Origin: F1-80-MAGs062 sp046345315
GTDB taxonomy: Bacteria > Planctomycetota > Planctomycetia > Planctomycetales > Planctomycetaceae
Assembly (NCBI GenBank): GCA_046345315.1
Contig: JBKDKA010000157.1
Span: 62,001-126,000, forward strand
Direction: 5' to 3'
DNA: 64,000 bases
How positions within the stretch are numbered: position 1 is the stretch's first letter; every line of letters starts with the position of its first letter. Below are positions 60,126-64,000 of the stretch, piece after piece. The position numbers and the translations under genes were made by a program. The notes beneath the pieces are model-generated. The model searched no databases. It was not told the DNA's origin and was given only the letters and a program-made list of their open reading frames with translations.

Positions 60126-63100
60126 TCATAACCTGTTCTGTGCCAGTTGACTCCGGGCCAGTCGATGCAGAACTTCCGCGAGTTCCTCAAGGTTCACCGG
60201 TTTCACGAGATGAACCTGATATCCGGCTTCGAGCACCTTCAGTCTGTCCGACGGCAAACCGTATCCAGTCAATGCGATCAGATACGGTTGCAGCTGGCGG
60301 GATTCCACACCGAGTTGTTCTCGTACTTCCTTTGCCACACAGAATCCATATTTCCCCGGCAGCCCGATGTCCACGATTGCCACGTCCGGGCACCACGACA
60401 GGATGAGATCGGTGCCTTCGATTCCGTCACCAGCCACTCGGACCTCGTTGCCCTCCATTTCCAGCAGTGTCTTCAGACACATCCTGACATCGGCATTGTC
60501 TTCGACGACAGCAATCCTGAGCGACGGAAGAGAGAGTAGATCCAAGGATGTTGCATCGGAGGGTTCCGCTGTTTCTGCTGACGGTGGCTGCGGAGCCAGT
60601 GGCAACTGTATTGTGAATTCGCTGCCGAATCCCGGCCCCTGACTGAATGCCCTGATGGTGCCACCATGGAGTTCGATGATCGCTTTGACAAGTGTCAGTC
60701 CGACTCCCAGACCTCCTTCAGAGCGATCCAGAGTATCTCGGGACTGCACAAAGAGCTCAAAAATCTGATCCAGCATGTCCGCTGCAATCCCGACGCCTGA
60801 ATCTCGAACTGACAGCAGCGCGCAGTTGTCTTGTCGCGACAACTTTACCGTGATCGTTCCTCCGTCCGGAGAGTACTTCACGGCGTTTCGCAGGAGATTG
60901 ATCACGACCTGCTGTAAGCGAGCAGGATCGCCGTCGACGATGTACTCATGATCCAGTCCTTCCACCGCAATGCTCTGTCGACTGGTCGCAGGCAGTGTCT
61001 GAATCGTCCGAATCTCGTCTGCGACGATGTTTCCCAGAGAAACCGGTTCACGACGCAGCGTAATCTTGTTCTGTGTGACACGTGCAACATCGAGAAGATC
61101 ATCGAGCAGAAGACGCATCTGTTCTGCCTGTCGCAGGATCACGGCACTCGCTTCTGAGCAGTCTTCGTTCGGCGATCTGCCGGATTTCAGTATCTGAGCA
61201 GCGTAGAGAATTGCGATCAGCGGATTTCGAAGTTCATGCGACAGCATTGCGAGGAAGTGATCGCGATTGCGAATCGTGTCCTGAATTGCCTGTTCCGTTT
61301 TTTTGCGAAGCGTGATGTCCCGTGAGATTGTTGAAACTCCGACCACGCTTCCTGCCGCATCGCAGATCGGCGACACAGTATGCAGGACATCGATGATCGA
61401 TCCATCACTGCGTCGCCGCTGACGTTCCTGTGTGACGGAACGACTGCTCTGAATCGCCGTCATCAGATCGCTGAATGACTCCGCAGATTCAGCGGGATAA
61501 AGAAACTCAGTGTCACGACCGATCGCTTCTTCAGCGGAGTAGCCGAGCATTTCCTCGGCACCGCGATTCCAGCTGATGATTCGGCCTTCGAGGTCCTTGC
61601 CGATGATGGCGTCGCCCGAGAATTTGACAATGGCAGAAAGGTGCTCCAGCTTTGCCTCTGCCACCTTGAGCGGTGAAATGTCAATCAGCGACAGCACCAC
61701 CCCGTCAACCATCTTCGTTGAGATTCGACAGGGAAGGATTCGGAGGAAATAGCAGTTTCGTTCGCGATCGTGAACCTCCTTCTCGATGGGCCGGCCCGTC
61801 TCAAGCACACTGTTCAGCAGCTCCATCAGTGGTTCGTCAAGTGTATGAGCGAAGCTGCTGAGTGGTCTGCCCTCATCATGAGGCAGCAGATTCAGCAGCC
61901 GTGCTGCACGAGGAGTAAACCGGCGAATGCACAGATGACGGTCGAGAAACACGATGCCGACGTCTGTCGCCAGGAACAGATTCTCAAGATCTGCTGTGAC
62001 CTGTGTCAGTTCTTCGATCTTGTGCTGATACTCCGCATTGACGGTATAAAGTTCCTCGTTGACCGAATGGAGCTCCTCGTTTGTACTCTGCAGTTCCTCG
62101 TTCGATGCGACAAGTTCCTCATTCGTTGCCTGCAGTTCTTCGTTACTTGACTCCTGCTCTTCAATCAGTGCCTGTAAGTTTTCTCGAGTCTGGCCAAGCT
62201 CGAATTCCAGTGCCTGCAGCTGATCCTGAGAAGCGACCTGCAGGTCCACCGTGTTTTCATCGCGAGGCACCACAGGTAAACCCGTGTCTTCCAGCAGAAT
62301 GAGGAAACTGGTCAGCCCTGAAATTCGATCGTTCATCGGCTTGACTGTGAGACGAATCATGAGATCCTGGCCGTCGTCTGTCGGCAGCCGAACTCCTGTA
62401 AAGACAACCGGAATCAATTGTTTTTCAGCCTTCGCCAGAGCGCCAAGCAGAATCATTTTCAGATCATTGTCGATCATGTCCAGAAACAGAGTTGTCGCTC
62501 TGCCATCTTTGACTCGCAGGTACCTGCCCGCTTTCCCGAAACTATGGACAAGTTCTTTTCGATCATTGATCAGAAAGCCTGGTGGCATATGTTCTTCCAG
62601 CAGTCGATCATAGACGGCCTGCTGAAGGCGGTCTGACCCGGCAGATGTGGCTCCATATGGCGAGCTGACTCGCGGGCGCTGTGATCCTGCGGATGACAAC
62701 AGGCGAAAGTCAGTTCGCAGCCGAACATCACGCCTTTTGCGGTAAATCTTCCAGCGTTCATCGATCGATTCAAATTCGTCCGACAGGTCTCCCGGACTCT
62801 CGCTGGGTCCCAGAAAAAGTACACCCGCAGCTTTCAGGCCGAAATGAAACAGCGAAAGCACTTTCTTCTGCGCCGACGGCTGCAGATAAATCAGCATGTT
62901 TCGACAGGTCACCAGATTCAACCTGGTGAATGGCGTATCTTTGAGCAGATCATGAGGAGCAAACACGATCATTTTTCGAATATGGGGAGCGACCTGAAAG
63001 CAGTCTCCTTTAGGGACAAAGAACTGGGCTCTTCGCTGAGAGCTCACGCCTGCCAGCGACGCCTCGCTGTAGACACCTGTACTGGCGAGTTCCAGGGAAG

Positions 63101-64000
63101 TTCGATGCGCGTCGGTTGCAAAGATCCTGACAGAGATCGGGCGATTCATCAAAGCCAGTTGCTCCTGAATCAGGATAGCGATGGAGTACGCTTCTTCTCC
63201 AGTTGCGCAACAGGCGACCCATACACGAAACTCCTGGTCGTCCGCGACCGCCTCCAGCAGCCGCGGCAGTTCTTCAGTCGCGAGCAGATGAAACGCTTCG
63301 CGATCTCGGAAAAACTGTGTCACGCCGATCAGCAGGTCCTTGTAGAGCTGATTGAGTTCCGCTCCATTGTCAGACAGCAGCTCGACGTATTGATTGACAC
63401 TCATCGAGTTGTTGAGCAGCAGTCGTCGTTCCACACGACGAGTCACAGTGCTGGGTTTGTACTGACTGAAGTCAATGCCGTACTCTTTTCGCAGCATTCG
63501 CAGGATTGCCTGAAGACCAACCTCGGGAACAATCAGTTCGGCCTCTCTGCCGGTTTCAGGCGAACGTCGCATTCTTACCAGCTTCAGGATGGCATCCGGC
63601 ATTTCTGCTGGTGGCAGCACCAGGTCGACCAGTCCTGTTTCTCGCGCACTTCTGGGCATACCGTCGAACCGTGAAGACTCTTCGTTCTGGGCGAGCACCA
63701 GCCCGCAGGCATCATGAATGTCGCGAATTCCACGTGAACCGTCGCTGCCGGTTCCGGAGAGAATCACAGCGATCGAGCGACTGCCATAATCCTGGGCGAG
63801 TGACCTCAGGAAACGGTCGATGGGCAGAGCGAACCCCTGGGATAAGTCTTTGTCTGTCAGATACAGACGCCCCGTCGATTGAATCATCTCCTTTCGCGGT
63901 GGCATCAGGTAGATTGCATTGGGATGCAGTTCAATTCCATCTGTCACGTGAATGATGGGTATCCGTGTTCTGCGAGCCAGCAATTCATCCATCATGCTTT
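60126..64000 (-). CDS. CheB-CheR-PAS-histidine kinase-receiver hybrid protein (5' partial)
   Basis: At least 1289 residues; the start lies beyond position 64000. Numbering from the first visible Met: the end of a CheB methylesterase domain (about 1-135; VILSGTGSDGSRG), CheR methyltransferase (about 150-420; ACCATGEEAYS), a PAS-like segment, a long coiled coil of NEEL repeats (about 585-675), two PAS domains (about 675-780 and 785-900), HisKA with His920 (SHELRNPL), HATPase (NLLRNAVKYSPDGG, GGLGVGLTL) and a C-terminal receiver with Asp in AIVDIGLPG. This CheB/CheR-kinase arrangement is known in many bacteria. It probably signals to partners such as the CsrA-receiver protein encoded downstream. 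Confidence 0.93.
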   Translation of the reverse strand, partial: SMMDELLARRTRIPIIHVTDGIELHPNAIYLMPPRKEMIQSTGRLYLTDKDLSQGFALPIDRFLRSLAQDYGSRSIAVILSGTGSDGSRGIRDIHDACGLVLAQNEESSRFDGMPRSARETGLVDLVLPPAEMPDAILKLVRMRRSPETGREAELIVPEVGLQAILRMLRKEYGIDFSQYKPSTVTRRVERRLLLNNSMSVNQYVELLSDNGAELNQLYKDLLIGVTQFFRDREAFHLLATEELPRLLEAVADDQEFRVWVACCATGEEAYSIAILIQEQLALMNRPISVRIFATDAHRTSLELASTGVYSEASLAGVSSQRRAQFFVPKGDCFQVAPHIRKMIVFAPHDLLKDTPFTRLNLVTCRNMLIYLQPSAQKKVLSLFHFGLKAAGVLFLGPSESPGDLSDEFESIDERWKIYRKRRDVRLRTDFRLLSSAGSQRPRVSSPYGATSAGSDRLQQAVYDRLLEEHMPPGFLINDRKELVHSFGKAGRYLRVKDGRATTLFLDMIDNDLKMILLGALAKAEKQLIPVVFTGVRLPTDDGQDLMIRLTVKPMNDRISGLTSFLILLEDTGLPVVPRDENTVDLQVASQDQLQALEFELGQTRENLQALIEEQESSNEELQATNEELVASNEELQSTNEELHSVNEELYTVNAEYQHKIEELTQVTADLENLFLATDVGIVFLDRHLCIRRFTPRAARLLNLLPHDEGRPLSSFAHTLDEPLMELLNSVLETGRPIEKEVHDRERNCYFLRILPCRISTKMVDGVVLSLIDISPLKVAEAKLEHLSAIVKFSGDAIIGKDLEGRIISWNRGAEEMLGYSAEEAIGRDTEFLYPAESAESFSDLMTAIQSSRSVTQERQRRRSDGSIIDVLHTVSPICDAAGSVVGVSTISRDITLRKKTEQAIQDTIRNRDHFLAMLSHELRNPLIAILYAAQILKSGRSPNEDCSEASAVILRQAEQMRLLLDDLLDVARVTQNKITLRREPVSLGNIVADEIRTIQTLPATSRQSIAVEGLDHEYIVDGDPARLQQVVINLLRNAVKYSPDGGTITVKLSRQDNCALLSVRDSGVGIAADMLDQIFELFVQSRDTLDRSEGGLGVGLTLVKAIIELHGGTIRAFSQGPGFGSEFTIQLPLAPQPPSAETAEPSDATSLDLLSLPSLRIAVVEDNADVRMCLKTLLEMEGNEVRVAGDGIEGTDLILSWCPDVAIVDIGLPGKYGFCVAKEVREQLGVESRQLQPYLIALTGYGLPSDRLKVLEAGYQVHLVKPVNLEELAEVLHRLARSQLAQNRL

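Overview
The window looks like chromosomal DNA from a planctomycete (order Planctomycetales; genus not determinable by eye). The evidence is the family mix: DUF1501 and DUF1080 proteins, ThuA-like and BNR-type secreted proteins, an ECF sigma factor paired with a Ser/Thr kinase, a giant DUF4347 surface protein, and an OprO/P-like porin. Long genes carry weak or non-ATG starts, and the intergenic repeats are of types I associate with this group. I see no rRNA, tRNA, CRISPR array, insertion sequence or phage gene.

Layout. 0.3-13.3 kb: M50 protease; a sugar ABC transporter operon (binding protein, ATPase, permease) on the minus strand; SirB1-like protein; amidohydrolase plus alpha/beta hydrolase; beta-helix protein; DUF1501 protein; Fur-family regulator; a FlgM-like small protein; a secreted protein of unknown function. 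13.6-20.8 kb: a TolC-type outer-membrane protein with a long extra N-terminus, a LuxR-type regulator with a degenerate receiver, a repeat-filled 650-base gap, then a Ser/Thr kinase with a cadherin-like ectodomain and its ECF sigma factor. 21.1-30.9 kb: the 1286-residue DUF4347/Ig-repeat protein (divergent from the sigma factor), a PAS-GGDEF-HD protein, a porin, a cysteine-rich secreted protein and larE. 31.2-39.0 kb: a tad/Flp pilus cluster (prepilin peptidase, TadE, CpaB, TadG-like, CpaF, TadB, TadC) with no pilin or classical secretin. 39.1-49.6 kb: serine hydrolase, trmL, methyltransferase, a lipoprotein with a secretin-like tail, ispF, ruvC, ruvA, glycerate kinase, a CoA-ligase/rhomboid pair and small conserved proteins. 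49.9-58.7 kb: catabolic and secreted proteins (double DUF1080, HpcH/HpaI aldolase, BNR-type protein), a UvrD/Rep helicase, msrA and a ThuA-like protein. 58.9-64.0 kb: a CsrA-receiver fusion downstream of a very large CheB-CheR-PAS-histidine kinase-receiver protein that runs off the window.

The most interesting signals are the CsrA/helical-hairpin/receiver fusion next to the hybrid kinase (possible direct two-component control of an RNA-binding protein), the kinase/sigma pair facing the adhesin-like DUF4347 gene whose start may be masked by a leader hairpin, a FixJ-like regulator whose phospho-acceptor Asp is Glu, and at least four kinds of intergenic repeat. One of these, a palindromic element of about 95 bases, occurs twice in the window. 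All functions are inferred from sequence motifs read by eye; no database search was run.
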